This document shows positions 54,956 through 63,786 of a DNA stretch of 64,000 nt, piece by piece. Origin of the DNA: Paenibacillus agri. Lineage in GTDB: Bacteria; Bacillota; Bacilli; Paenibacillales; Paenibacillaceae. The notes below the pieces were generated by a model, which worked only from the letters and a program-made list of their open reading frames with translations, was not told the origin of the DNA and did no database searches. The first letter of the stretch is position 1. Each line of letters opens with the position of its first letter. Position numbers and translations under genes: made by a program. The stretch spans positions 1 through 64,000 of the forward strand of contig NZ_JABWCS010000201.1 in NCBI RefSeq assembly GCF_013359945.1. The letters are read 5' to 3'.

Positions 54956-56479
54956 TTACTCCGCTGCTGCGTGCTGGTAATTTGCGGCCAGCATTTCCTT
55001 CAGACGGTCATCGTATGCAGCTTCAAAGGAAGGGATAAGTTCATCTATTCTGGCCTGGAACTTCTGAGGGTCCTCTTCTGCCAGTTCTGCTCTTAATCGT
55101 TGCTCTTCCACGGATCCGTTATCATTCAACAGCATGGTCAATAAATGAGCATTAAAGAACTCCCGCGGCGGAAGAACTAACCCATTCATCATGAACAAGG
55201 TGAAAAAGAGCGCTCTGTTCCCTTCTTCGAGAGCCAATGCAGTCGCTTTTTTCGTATACAAATCGATATATTTCTGTGCGAAGGCAATACCTTTCAAAGG
55301 TTCCGAATAGACATGCTCGACTCCCCTCCAACGTAAATCCGACACGGAGCTGAGCCACCATGCGGGTTCAAGGGCTTGCTGCATTCTGTTCAGCACGCGA
55401 AGCTCGAAATCCGGCTGGGGATTACTAATCTGCTCTTCCAGGCAGGCAGCCAGGGTCTCCGCTTCAATCGAAGCTACGGTCATGCCTTGCCCATAGATCG
55501 GGTCGAAGCTACATAAGGCATCTCCAAGCACTAGCAGCCCTGAGGGCCAGCTCTCCAGCTTCTCAAAATGCTGACGAACCGATTCCGCTAGACGATAACC
55601 CCGTGGTCCTTGGTAGGGCTCTAGTTGTTCGAGAGCCTCTGCGATCTCAGGAGCCACTAACTGCTTCAATTCTTCCTCAAATTCAGTAATATCGGTAGAA
55701 GGATAATGTTCTCCTCCAGTACTGGCAATGGTTGCCCCCGCAATATGATCTTCAATGCGGTGCACCATGACGGCACTTACACCCTCGCCTGCCTGAGTAT
55801 CATAGAAGAAAGACTTCCAATTCTGATCAACGTGTGAAGGGATTTTATAATAACGGGTGCTATATCCCAGTGGAACTTTCAGAATTTCCGGTTCTGGAAC
55901 TTGCTGTCCCAGGGCTTCAAGCCATTTGATTACTTTAGATGAACGTCCGGCTGCATCTACCACCAGATCCGCGGTCAATGATGATTCAGTTTTTAGCTCA
56001 TCACGAGATTTCGTATAAATCCCTGTGACGGTCTGCTGGTCATCTGTAGTGATTAACCCCTTAACCTCTGTGTTTGGTAGAAACTGTACATTAGAGATCT
56101 GCTTCACACGCTGATACAGGACCCACTCCAGCAGCACTCTGCTACTCGAAGCATCTTTATCCGCAGGTTGGTTGACCAAGCTCCCATACTTATTAACTGT
56201 TATCGTAGACTCGCCTTGGGTAGGTTGAGCACCCAACTCTATTAAAGTATCTACATAGCCGGGGAAATAACGTTCTAGAATTATTCTGCCACGAGGGAGC
56301 ACACGGTGAGGATGGAACGATTGGGGTACACCTGAACGACTCTCCGGTTCTGTGGGAAGTAAGTCACGTTCTACAATCAGGACTTCTTCATAGTAATCAG
56401 ACAGAACTCGTGCGGTCATTAAGCCAGCAATACCTGCTCCGATGACCAGAGCTTTACCACATTCTAATTTTTGTCCCAT
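54956..56479 (-). CDS. FAD-dependent monooxygenase (tryptophan-halogenase/squalene-epoxidase-like)
   Basis: A 507-residue flavoprotein from ATG at 56477-56479; AAAGGA lies 9 bases upstream, while the ATG three codons earlier is too close to it. The FAD motif KALVIGAGIAGLMTARVLS (GxGxxG) is at about residues 9-27. VDAAGRSSKVIKWLE and LVLGDALCSFDPIYGQGMTV are the second and third flavin-binding segments. Related proteins hydroxylate or epoxidise lipophilic compounds. The TetR gene opposite probably controls it. Confidence 0.85.
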   Translation of the reverse strand: MGQKLECGKALVIGAGIAGLMTARVLSDYYEEVLIVERDLLPTEPESRSGVPQSFHPHRVLPRGRIILERYFPGYVDTLIELGAQPTQGESTITVNKYGSLVNQPADKDASSSRVLLEWVLYQRVKQISNVQFLPNTEVKGLITTDDQQTVTGIYTKSRDELKTESSLTADLVVDAAGRSSKVIKWLEALGQQVPEPEILKVPLGYSTRYYKIPSHVDQNWKSFFYDTQAGEGVSAVMVHRIEDHIAGATIASTGGEHYPSTDITEFEEELKQLVAPEIAEALEQLEPYQGPRGYRLAESVRQHFEKLESWPSGLLVLGDALCSFDPIYGQGMTVASIEAETLAACLEEQISNPQPDFELRVLNRMQQALEPAWWLSSVSDLRWRGVEHVYSEPLKGIAFAQKYIDLYTKKATALALEEGNRALFFTLFMMNGLVLPPREFFNAHLLTMLLNDNGSVEEQRLRAELAEEDPQKFQARIDELIPSFEAAYDDRLKEMLAANYQHAAAE

Positions 56480-56547
56480 AATGTTCATTCCTTTCGCACC
56501 TGTAGGTTGGTTGTAAGGGCAACATTTGTTACGGCTAATGCGAGTAT

Positions 56548-56584
56548 ATTATAATTTGAAATAATAGTGGAGTTCAAACGTAAT
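56548..56584 (-). promoter_or_regulatory. Promoter of the FAD monooxygenase gene
   Basis: On the minus strand TTGAAC, an 18-bp spacer and TATAAT lie in the 130-bp divergent region shared with the TetR gene. Coordinates are approximate; operator half-sites could not be fixed. Confidence 0.45.
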
Positions 56585-56616
56585 ACACGTCTAATGGGCG
56601 AAAATGGACAAAAGAG

Positions 56617-57237
56617 GTGAAAGTGTTGCAAGCACAACGCGAGATCAATATGCAAGTTCAACGAACGAGAGAATGGATATTGGAAGCCTTGCTGATCCTA
56701 TTGGAGACCATCCCTTATGAGAAGATCAAGATTGCCGCCATTACGAACAAAGCGGGTGTTGCAAGACAGACCTTCTACAGGAATTATAAGAGTAAGGACG
56801 ACATTATTGAGACGTATCTCGAGACATTCTTCAATGAATTTATTATGGACATCAAGAAGATTGACTGTGAGGATAATGATAGTGCCATTCCGCGACTCTT
56901 GTTCGAGCGATTGGAGCGGGAGAGCCAAATCACAACAAGACTGATGAAGGCCAATATTGAACATTTATGGATGAAGCATTTCGAACGTTTGGAACGCGCC
57001 TACAGTGATGAGCTGTGCGGAGATGAGAAGGAATTAAGTAAACAGCTCTATTATCGATATTCAATGAAATACCAATTGAGCGGAGCGTTCGGGATCATGG
57101 TTGATTGGCTAATGAACGGCATGCCGCTTTCTGCTATAGAGATGGGAACGATCATCACTGAACTTTCCAAATCTTTTAGACATACGGAACAATATGCACC
57201 AGATTTACTGCAACGGATTGAGACCCTTGAATGTTAA
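56617..57237 (+). CDS. TetR-family regulator (YkgB/TetR_C_33-like), divergent from the monooxygenase
   Basis: About 204 residues; the start is a GTG/TTG cluster at 56617-56628 after AGAGGTG. The DNA-binding domain is TREWILEALLILLETIPYEK and IAAITNKAGVARQTFYRNYK, followed by SKDDIIETYLETFFNEF. The rest is helical. Divergence from the flavin monooxygenase suggests local repression of that gene with a lipophilic inducer. Confidence 0.82.
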   Translation: MKVLQAQREINMQVQRTREWILEALLILLETIPYEKIKIAAITNKAGVARQTFYRNYKSKDDIIETYLETFFNEFIMDIKKIDCEDNDSAIPRLLFERLERESQITTRLMKANIEHLWMKHFERLERAYSDELCGDEKELSKQLYYRYSMKYQLSGAFGIMVDWLMNGMPLSAIEMGTIITELSKSFRHTEQYAPDLLQRIETLEC

Positions 57238-57276
57238 AGTTGAATCCTATTGGATATATGTATCCTTGCACACTAG

Positions 57277-57312
57277 AAGACCCTAGGCCGTTAATTCGGC
57301 AGAGGGTCTTGT
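57277..57312. terminator. Hairpin after the TetR gene
   Basis: AGACCCT and AGGGTCT outer arms, with GGCCG and CGGC inner arms, followed on the plus strand by TGTCC. Weak T tract. Confidence 0.5.
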
Positions 57313-57343
57313 CCAACATATGGGTATGATATTACCTGAATAG

Positions 57344-57601
57344 TTATTTTCTGAAAAATAACGTCGGTTTGTGAGCCGTTCTCGGCTCAGCGGCTGAAAG
57401 CTTGGACACAGAGTCCGAGTCACCCTGTATGACATGGATATACTGAAGTAATCGTTCAGTCACTGGCTGGATCCGAAATGCTGATTCCTTTAACAGAGGT
57501 ACATGATTACTGGATTTGATTTGTAGCAGGTGAAGGCTTTTCAGTGTATCTTCACCAGCTAATTGCAGCTCTGACCAGGCAAGCTCCTTGTTACGTGCCA
57601 T
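57344..57601 (-). CDS. Small hypothetical protein, spore-surface-like cluster
   Basis: An 85-residue protein from ATG at 57599-57601, preceded by GGGAGGAG. Helical, with SELQLAGEDTLKSLHLLQ and ERLLQYIHVIQGDSDSV. It lies 27 bp downstream of the 133-residue gene on the same strand. Not recognised; the pairing with ALEEIGLSH-type genes suggests a role at the spore or cell surface (inference). Confidence 0.55.
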   Translation of the reverse strand: MARNKELAWSELQLAGEDTLKSLHLLQIKSSNHVPLLKESAFRIQPVTERLLQYIHVIQGDSDSVSKLSAAEPRTAHKPTLFFRK

Positions 57602-57628
57602 ACTTGTAACTCCTCCCAACTTCTCTTC

Positions 57629-58030
57629 TTATGAATCGGAATCCCCCTCCCCTTCCCAATGAAGTAGTCTTACACTCGTCTCTATCATTCTTAGGAAGAG
57701 CTTCTGCTTCTCCACGATCGTTTCCATTACCCGGGCAACCTCGTGCTGAAAATCAATGATCTGCTGATTCGTCGGTGAGGTGGGGAATTCCCCTTCTTTA
57801 CCTGCAAAAGCTTCGATATTGCTAGCTTCGGCGCGAATCAACTGGGCAATAGCCACTTCGTCCGCAGCCATCGCCACTATTAATTCAGCTATCGCGTTCT
57901 TCATTGCGGGTTTGGCGTTCCGTTCCTGGTTACCATATCCGGACCAGCTTGATAAGGCGAGCTCTTCCTGGGCAATGTCCTGAAAGTCGTCGCCGGAAGG
58001 CATCTTATTGAGCCCCAGCCACTGCTCCAT
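57629..58030 (-). CDS. Helical protein related to the ALEEIGLSH family
   Basis: A 133-residue protein. AIAELIVAMAADEVAIAQLI followed by RAEASNIEAF aligns by pattern with LLLISIALEEIGLSHIVNAE of the protein encoded at 58328, and both then contain a helix of the type ARVMETIVEKQKLF. It therefore looks like a divergent paralog. Its N-terminus (QDIAQEELALSSWSGYGNQE) is polar. Related Paenibacillus/Bacillus genes lie in spore-coat or exosporium contexts, so this is a possible spore-surface protein. Not experimentally defined as far as I know. Confidence 0.6.
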   Translation of the reverse strand: MEQWLGLNKMPSGDDFQDIAQEELALSSWSGYGNQERNAKPAMKNAIAELIVAMAADEVAIAQLIRAEASNIEAFAGKEGEFPTSPTNQQIIDFQHEVARVMETIVEKQKLFLRMIETSVRLLHWEGEGDSDS

Positions 58031-58083
58031 ATTGATATCTTCCAGCAGTTTGGAGACAGAAGTATTAAATTTCAGGAAATCCT

Positions 58084-58227
58084 TTGTTCGAATATTGCAG
58101 TTATGCTGGGCATGACCGCATTATCTGTCTAATAGACGATCATTACGAAGAGGAAGAGAACTGTGATAAAGGCGAAGAGGATTGCAGTGAAGAGTTCTAC
58201 GGGCTGGAAGATTATTGCGAGGAGTAA
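58084..58227 (+). CDS. Candidate 47-residue acidic, Cys-containing small protein
   Basis: Open frame from TTG (AGGA 6 bases upstream) to TAA at 58225-58227, product containing YCSYAGHDRIICLID and ending in an acidic, cysteine-bearing tail (ENCDKGEEDCSEE, LEDYCEE). Four to five cysteines and many Glu/Asp residues. It lies between the two ALEEIGLSH-type genes. The codon bias is compatible with a real gene, but the start is weak. Confidence 0.35.
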   Translation: MFEYCSYAGHDRIICLIDDHYEEEENCDKGEEDCSEEFYGLEDYCEE

Positions 58228-58327
58228 ATCACCCCGTCGTTTTGCAAGGAGGTGATTGGATGAGGTGAAGTCACTCCATGCTATGTATACCATCAAAACA
58301 AAAAACTTAACTTAGGGAGAAATCTTT

Positions 58328-58690
58328 GTGTCATTACCATCCATACCGAATATAACGCCAACGATTAGTGTGACAAGTCAAGATGCTTATAACCTGCTGC
58401 TCATATCCATCGCTTTGGAGGAGATTGGCTTAAGTCATATCGTGAACGCGGAGGCAGAGAAGATTCAATATGTGCTTGGAACGCTACCAGGGCTGACCCC
58501 AAAAGCAACCTTACACGAAATCCTTCAGGTCAACAAAGAGGTCCGTGCAACTCTTGGCGAGGTGGTTTTACAAGAATTGGTCCTGCATAAGAAGCTGAAC
58601 TCTATCTTTGACAATTTCCACTCCTCCATCACCCCTCCCAACCCTGCTTGCCCGCCCGATAATACGGCGATCTACCCGCCTTATCGCTAA
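58328..58690 (+). CDS. ALEEIGLSH-family small protein, possible exosporium/spore-coat component
   Basis: A 120-residue protein from GTG, with GGGAGA upstream. The core SIALEEIGLSHIVNAEAEKI, then LGTLPGLTPKATLHEI and HEILQVNKEVRATLGEVV, is a recurring module of small Bacillales proteins, sometimes fused to collagen-like repeats in exosporium proteins. The tail is proline-rich (TPPNPACPPDNTAIYPP). Function is uncertain. A terminator-like hairpin follows at 58709-58748. Confidence 0.65.
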   Translation: MSLPSIPNITPTISVTSQDAYNLLLISIALEEIGLSHIVNAEAEKIQYVLGTLPGLTPKATLHEILQVNKEVRATLGEVVLQELVLHKKLNSIFDNFHSSITPPNPACPPDNTAIYPPYR

Positions 58691-58708
58691 GAGCCTTAAC
58701 TTATTGGG

Positions 58709-58748
58709 AGAAGAACCCACTTCGGGAATAACCGAGGTGGATTCTTCT
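58709..58748 (+). terminator. Terminator-like hairpin
   Basis: GAAGAACCCAC and GTGGATTCTTC arms with TCGG/CCGA inside, followed by TATAC. The T tract is poor. Confidence 0.5.
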
Positions 58749-58886
58749 ATACAACAGCGCCTAATCCATTTCTCCTCATTATTGCGTGCAATGGACTCCC
58801 AATATCCCGATAGTTGTAAATAAAGTATCCCCTAAGGTTAAACCGCCTTTAGTCGAATGAGATTGATCTTCCCCTTAATGGAGCAA

Positions 58887-58931
58887 CAAAAAAATCCCAA
58901 CCTCTCATTTTAAACCTGAGAAATTGGGATT
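58887..58931 (-). terminator. Intrinsic terminator of the ALDH-chemoreceptor pair
   Basis: AATCCCAA and TTGGGATT arms, with CTCAGGTTT/AAATGAGAG inside, followed by TTTTTTTG on the minus strand. Confidence 0.75.
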
Positions 58932-58949
58932 CTTATATTTAATGCCTTG

Positions 58950-59816
58950 TTATCCGTTATCTTTGAAGAAAAGGGATTCTTCTGCTACCTGGGCTAATTC
59001 CTCTGCTTTCGCACTGATCTCCTGGATCGTTGCAGTGAATTCCTGAATCGCCCCTGACTGACCATCGGCTAGCTTGTGAATATCAGTGAACGTATTATTT
59101 AGGCGTAATAGAAGTTCCTGGATATTCTGCGTAATACCATTAATCTGGTCTACATTCTCCTTCGAGCTTGTCGCCAACTTCCGGATCTCATCGGCAACAA
59201 CAGAGAAGCCTCTTCCCACTTCCCCTGCTCGTGCCGCTTCAATAGCAGCATTAAGACCCAGCATGTTACTCTGATCCGAAATCTCCTTCACAACCGTGGA
59301 AATTTTACCGATCTGCTGAGCACTTATGCTAACGTCCTTCACTTGAGTGGTAACGTCAGTCACCCGGTCGGTTAGATGAGTTACAGCTTCGCTGATCTCT
59401 TCAATAGAGGCAGTGGTCTGTTCGACAATTGCCGAGAAACTCTCGGCCATCTCAAAAAGCTTATTCGCTTTCTCAAGACTTGTCCCCATACCTACACCGC
59501 CGATTACTCTGCCTTGTTCATCATGCAGCGGGATCGCGTGTGCAGCAAGTGGAAATCCGAACAACTCTTTGGGAACGACAGCAGACAAAGGCTTATTAGC
59601 CTTGATTGCATTCGTTACAATATCCCCTTCCCGAAGCGGGTCCCCGGGGGTGACATTCAGAGAGAAGGTTTTGCCTGGAATGTTGATGATCAGCTTCTCA
59701 GTGTCATAAATGCCAATGGTTATGTCGTCGTTAGTAAGACTATTCAATAGTGGGGCTACTTTTACAAAAGATCTGATCAACTCATGCTGTGTTTGCTCTT
59801 CATTCACTGTGCTCAT
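58950..59816 (-). CDS. Soluble methyl-accepting chemotaxis-like protein
   Basis: A 288-residue protein without membrane segments. Residues 1-115 are a sensor region resembling PAS/DUF-type input ([36 protein letters not shown]). Residues 120-285 form the MCP signalling coiled coil with the hairpin tip [20 protein letters not shown] and [16 protein letters not shown]. It likely signals to CheA from the cytoplasm. It lies 18 bp after the aldehyde dehydrogenase stop, so the two are co-transcribed, suggesting that aldehyde or its source is sensed. Confidence 0.85.
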   Translation of the reverse strand: MSTVNEEQTQHELIRSFVKVAPLLNSLTNDDITIGIYDTEKLIINIPGKTFSLNVTPGDPLREGDIVTNAIKANKPLSAVVPKELFGFPLAAHAIPLHDEQGRVIGGVGMGTSLEKANKLFEMAESFSAIVEQTTASIEEISEAVTHLTDRVTDVTTQVKDVSISAQQIGKISTVVKEISDQSNMLGLNAAIEAARAGEVGRGFSVVADEIRKLATSSKENVDQINGITQNIQELLLRLNNTFTDIHKLADGQSGAIQEFTATIQEISAKAEELAQVAEESLFFKDNG

Positions 59817-59834
59817 ACGTTTATCCTCCAGTTC

Positions 59835-61289
59835 TTAGTACGGGAACGTCCTTTGTCCATAATTAACGGAAATCCATTTCAACGTAGTGAATTCATCCAA
59901 GCTCCATTCCCCGTTCAACCGGCCCAGGCCGGACTGCTTCTCTCCGCCAAAAGCTACAATGGGCTCGTCGTTAATCGTGACATCGTTCACATGGATCATA
60001 CCTGTATGGACCTTCTTCGCCATCTCTACACCACGCTCAAGATTGGAGGTGTGAATGGCCCCGCTAAGACCAAATCGTGTATCGTTCGCAATGTTAATAG
60101 CTTCTTCTTCCGTCTCGAATGGAATAATGCATACAACCGGGCCGAACAGCTCCTCTTGAGCTACCTCCATATCCGGTGTGACATTGGCGAGGACTGTAGG
60201 CTCCACCAATCTGCCGGTAATTTTACCATGCACCAGTGGAACTGCTCCCTGCTCAATCCCCCTCGCAATCAGCTTCTGCAGCGTATCTGCCTGACGGTCG
60301 TTGATAACAGGTCCAATGATGATCCCCGGCTCACTTGGATCACCTGCTGTAAGCGTAGAGACCTTCGCGCTGAATTTATCTACAAAATCTTGATAGATGT
60401 TCTTATGTACTAAAATCCGGTTGGCCGACATGCAGATCTGGCCTTGGTGCGTGAATCTGCTGAATGTCGCCGCTTGTACCGCGTAATCGATATCCGCATC
60501 CTCCAGGACTATGAACGCGCTATTTCCTCCGAGCTCCAGCAGCGGTTTTTTGAAGTTCTTGACGGCCAGTTGGCCAATATAGCTTCCGACCTTCGTCGAG
60601 CCTGTGAAAGAAATAATTCTTGGAATCGGGTGCTCGACGAACGCATCACCAATCTCGTTAATGTCTGTAACTACAACATTTAATAGGCCTTTCGGAATAC
60701 CCGCTTCTTCGAAAATCTTGCCAATCAGTGTCCCACCTGTAATAGGGGAATCCTCATGCGGCTTCAGCACTACGCCATTGCCGGCACCCAGCGCTGGAGC
60801 AACTGACTTCATGGACAAGAAGAACGGGAAGTTAAACGGACTGATTACACCAACCACGCCAGCCGGGATGCGATACAGCCGATTCTCTTTTCCATCCTCA
60901 GTAGAAGGTAAAATCTTACCTTCCATTCGAAGCGGGAACGTTGCCGCTTCCTTAATCATATTTTTCACAAGTCCGATTTCAAAAGCAGCCTTCAGTCGTG
61001 TTCCGCCCAGCTCCTGAACGATAATGGACGAAATTTCTTCCTCATTTGCTTCAATGTATTTAACCGCATTCTCAAGGATATCACGTTTAAGATACGGGTT
61101 AACCTTGTCCCATTCGAGCTTGGCTTTATAGGCAGCTTGATAAGCATCATCAATGTCTGCCACGCTCGCGATTTGAAAATCGGTAATTACCTCATCATTA
61201 TAAGGATTGATATCGGCCAGCGCTTTACCGCTCTTGCCATCTCTCCATTCCCCAGCAATAAATTGTTTTCCTAACTTTGAGTAGTGCAT
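59835..61289 (-). CDS. NAD(P)-dependent aldehyde dehydrogenase
   Basis: A 484-residue enzyme from ATG at 61287-61289 with GGAGGG five bases upstream; a longer in-frame reading lacks an SD. GVISPFNFPFFLSMKSVAPA, LKPHEDSPITGG, ISFTGSTKVG, LLELGGNSAFIVLED (general-base Glu) and THQGQICMSANRI (catalytic Cys) are all present, as is EELFGPVVCIIPF. Sequence style is near benzaldehyde/vanillin dehydrogenases, but the substrate is not certain. It leads a two-gene operon with the soluble chemoreceptor. Confidence 0.92.
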   Translation of the reverse strand: MHYSKLGKQFIAGEWRDGKSGKALADINPYNDEVITDFQIASVADIDDAYQAAYKAKLEWDKVNPYLKRDILENAVKYIEANEEEISSIIVQELGGTRLKAAFEIGLVKNMIKEAATFPLRMEGKILPSTEDGKENRLYRIPAGVVGVISPFNFPFFLSMKSVAPALGAGNGVVLKPHEDSPITGGTLIGKIFEEAGIPKGLLNVVVTDINEIGDAFVEHPIPRIISFTGSTKVGSYIGQLAVKNFKKPLLELGGNSAFIVLEDADIDYAVQAATFSRFTHQGQICMSANRILVHKNIYQDFVDKFSAKVSTLTAGDPSEPGIIIGPVINDRQADTLQKLIARGIEQGAVPLVHGKITGRLVEPTVLANVTPDMEVAQEELFGPVVCIIPFETEEEAINIANDTRFGLSGAIHTSNLERGVEMAKKVHTGMIHVNDVTINDEPIVAFGGEKQSGLGRLNGEWSLDEFTTLKWISVNYGQRTFPY

Positions 61290-61378
61290 ACTATCCCTCC
61301 AGCGTGTTGATTTGACAATTAATAACTTCACATTTATTTATCGACAGAATACCGATAATTTGTTTGGATTTACTTCAT

Positions 61379-61408
61379 TAAAAAGACGGGTGATCTTTGA
61401 TCCCCGCC
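61379..61408 (-). terminator. Intrinsic terminator of the APH-fold kinase gene
   Basis: GGCGGGGATC and GATCACCCGTC arms around AAA, then TTTTTAATG on the minus strand. Confidence 0.7.
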
Positions 61409-61418
61409 TGTACTTGAT

Positions 61419-62405
61419 TTAATTGAATAGATGGAGCTCCGGACTGTTTAGGATCATCCGCTTCCACGATTTCTTGTCCTCCGGGTTCGATTCCAGCCAA
61501 CTCTGAGAAACAGTGTACATCAGCAATCTGCGGTAATTTATAAATAATTCCAGCTTATTTAGAAATAACGTGTCCAGATGATTTTCCATTTCGTAACCAT
61601 TCATAAAATGCGTATAGAAAAATTTCAAACCATCCATATCCTTGAACGGCTCGTTCATTCCACCAGCTGTCGAAAACAACAAAAATTGTGAAGCGATAGC
61701 AATATCATTGGCGAACCAGTGATAATTGGCGACATCGAAGTCGATGAGGACCATCCGGTCATGTTCTAGCATAATGTTATTTATATGCGGATCGTTGTGG
61801 ATGAAACCAAAGGTATCCCTCGTTACCGGAAGTTCAGAGAGTTCGCTCTTAAGGCTTTTCCAAGCCTGCTTAATCTCCGCATCCTTGCACCAGGAATAAA
61901 AGAAGCTCCACTCCCCCTCCCAGTTCAGTACGTCGCTGCCTCCATCCGGCGCACTTCCTGTCCAAGTCGGATAATTCTTTGTCAGCCGGTGCAGCTTTCC
62001 TATCAGTGCTCCGTATCTGATGTGGAAATCCTTAGTATAATCATTGCCTCCCGGAACTCTCCCGCGGATTCTATCCATCGTATACGCAACCAGGATATAA
62101 TCACCCGTGTCCAGTGTCTCTATGATGTTATTGTTCGTGTTCAGCACCGGATAAGCGATGTCCATCCCGTGCCTTCCTAGATAGTTGATAAACCGGGTGC
62201 GTTCATCCATTTCTTTAAACGCCCTATCGGCATTTCCCTTCGAAATGGCCAGAATCTTGAGAACCATATCGCGGCAACCAGAACGATAGCTGTAGAGAAT
62301 ACCGTCTGATTCCTCTCCTCCACCGCCCACAAAAGTCAGGGCATCCATATGAGTACCGAATTTCTTGGCCATTGCGTCCAGCGAGTGATTGGATATTTTG
62401 ATCAA
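61419..62405 (-). CDS. APH-fold phosphotransferase (homoserine kinase II-like)
   Basis: A 328-residue kinase. The catalytic segment IHNDPHINNIM (203-212) has Asn in place of the usual Gly before Asp205, as in several homoserine/choline-kinase-like proteins, with Asn210 as metal ligand. LIDFDVANYHW (222-224) supplies the metal Asp. The N-lobe has SGCRDMVLKILAI. It resembles YerI/YtmP-type proteins of Bacillales. The substrate is unknown and it has its own terminator. Confidence 0.8.
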   Translation of the reverse strand: MIKISNHSLDAMAKKFGTHMDALTFVGGGGEESDGILYSYRSGCRDMVLKILAISKGNADRAFKEMDERTRFINYLGRHGMDIAYPVLNTNNNIIETLDTGDYILVAYTMDRIRGRVPGGNDYTKDFHIRYGALIGKLHRLTKNYPTWTGSAPDGGSDVLNWEGEWSFFYSWCKDAEIKQAWKSLKSELSELPVTRDTFGFIHNDPHINNIMLEHDRMVLIDFDVANYHWFANDIAIASQFLLFSTAGGMNEPFKDMDGLKFFYTHFMNGYEMENHLDTLFLNKLELFINYRRLLMYTVSQSWLESNPEDKKSWKRMILNSPELHLFN

Positions 62406-62607
62406 GATCTATTCTGCTCCTTTGTGAAAAAGATGATTATCGCCTAATCATAAGCTATTATGTAAACAAAAGAAGTATAATACTTTATTGATAATTTCTA
62501 CATATATAATATGAGCTTCTGAAACATATAAAAGGTCATCATTGTTTTAGATAAATATCCTTTATATACCATATTATTCTTTAACGCTAGATAAAGGAGA
62601 TGAGATT

Positions 62608-63639
62608 ATTAAAAAAGTCAGACGAATTCTGCTCTCTCTTGGACTCGCAATTATTTTACTTGTAGGGATAGGGCTAATCTTCCCCACATGGACACCCGCA
62701 ATAAAAGGAGAAAACAGCATAAGAGAACTCAAGCAAGTCGAAATTAACGGTACCGGTCATGAATTGATGATCCGTGGTCAGGACAAGAACAACCCTGTTG
62801 TCATTTTTGTGCATGGAGGACCCGGTGTTCCGGAAATCCCTTATGTGACCAAATACCAGGATGAATTAGAAAAGCATTTCACGATCGTTCATTATGACGA
62901 GCGGGCCACCGGGAAATCGTATCACTTTGGAGAAGACTACTCGAATCTCACGAGTGATCTATTAGTGAAGGATTTGCTGGTTTTGACAGATTACATAAGT
63001 GATCGTTTGGATAAGAAGAAAGTTATTCTGATGGGGCATTCGTTTGGTACCTATATTGCTACACAGGCAGCCCATCAAGCTCCAGAAAAATATGAAGCCT
63101 ACATAGGCATTGGTCAGATGGCAGATACCGTAGAGAGTGAACTGGATGCCTTGAATTACATGATCGATCAAGCTAAATCAAGCGGCAATACAACCGATGT
63201 CCAGCATTTGCAAGGGTTAACCGATAAAATCCAGAGTGGCGAGCAGTTAGCTCCACGAGATTATCTCCGGAAATATGGCGGGGCAGCAAGACTGATCGAT
63301 GAAGCTACGGACATAAGGGACGGTTTCCTGTTCGGACCGGAGTATAACTTACTGGATATCATCCGTTTTTATCGCGGCTTATTTTACTCACAGGATACTT
63401 TATTAAAGCCAGCTATGGATAAACCTCTCCCCCCCCTAGTCACCAAACTAGATTTACCTGTGTACTTTATTATGGGGAAATACGACTATATGACTACTGC
63501 GAATTCAGCCAATAATTATTTGGAAAAGTTAGAGGCACCTCATAAGGAACTTATACAATACGATCAATCCGCTCATTACCCTCAATTTGAAGAAAAAGAT
63601 AAATTCTCGCAATGGATGATCGATACATTCGCACAATGA
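62608..63639 (+). CDS. Membrane-anchored alpha/beta hydrolase, apparent ATT start
   Basis: A 343-residue protein if started at ATT (62608), eight bases after AAAGGAG. This gives KKVRRILLSLGLAIILLVG, a basic start and signal anchor, in one frame with the hydrolase domain. The first ATG in that frame (62764) would remove the anchor and the first strand; the ATG at 62600 directly abuts the SD and is out of frame. The domain has VHGGPGVPEIPY, HYDERATGKSYH, nucleophile GHSFGTY, GKYDYMT and SAHYPQFEE, resembling proline iminopeptidases. The active site probably faces outward. Confidence 0.82.
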   Translation: MKKVRRILLSLGLAIILLVGIGLIFPTWTPAIKGENSIRELKQVEINGTGHELMIRGQDKNNPVVIFVHGGPGVPEIPYVTKYQDELEKHFTIVHYDERATGKSYHFGEDYSNLTSDLLVKDLLVLTDYISDRLDKKKVILMGHSFGTYIATQAAHQAPEKYEAYIGIGQMADTVESELDALNYMIDQAKSSGNTTDVQHLQGLTDKIQSGEQLAPRDYLRKYGGAARLIDEATDIRDGFLFGPEYNLLDIIRFYRGLFYSQDTLLKPAMDKPLPPLVTKLDLPVYFIMGKYDYMTTANSANNYLEKLEAPHKELIQYDQSAHYPQFEEKDKFSQWMIDTFAQ

Positions 63640-63681
63640 ATTCATATCATGCATTTGCATAAATGAAGGCTTAAAATACAA

Positions 63682-63727
63682 AAAAGGCTCCTCATGGGTT
63701 CAATCGAACCTTGAGGAGCTTTTTTTA
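63682..63727 (+). terminator. Intrinsic terminator of the hydrolase gene
   Basis: GGCTCCTCA and TGAGGAGC arms with GGTTC/GAACC inside, followed by TTTTTTT. Confidence 0.9.
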
Positions 63728-63786
63728 ACGCTCAGAAAAAGTTGCTAGGGAAGAGATGATCAGCAAATACATTCGCTGTACTGCGT

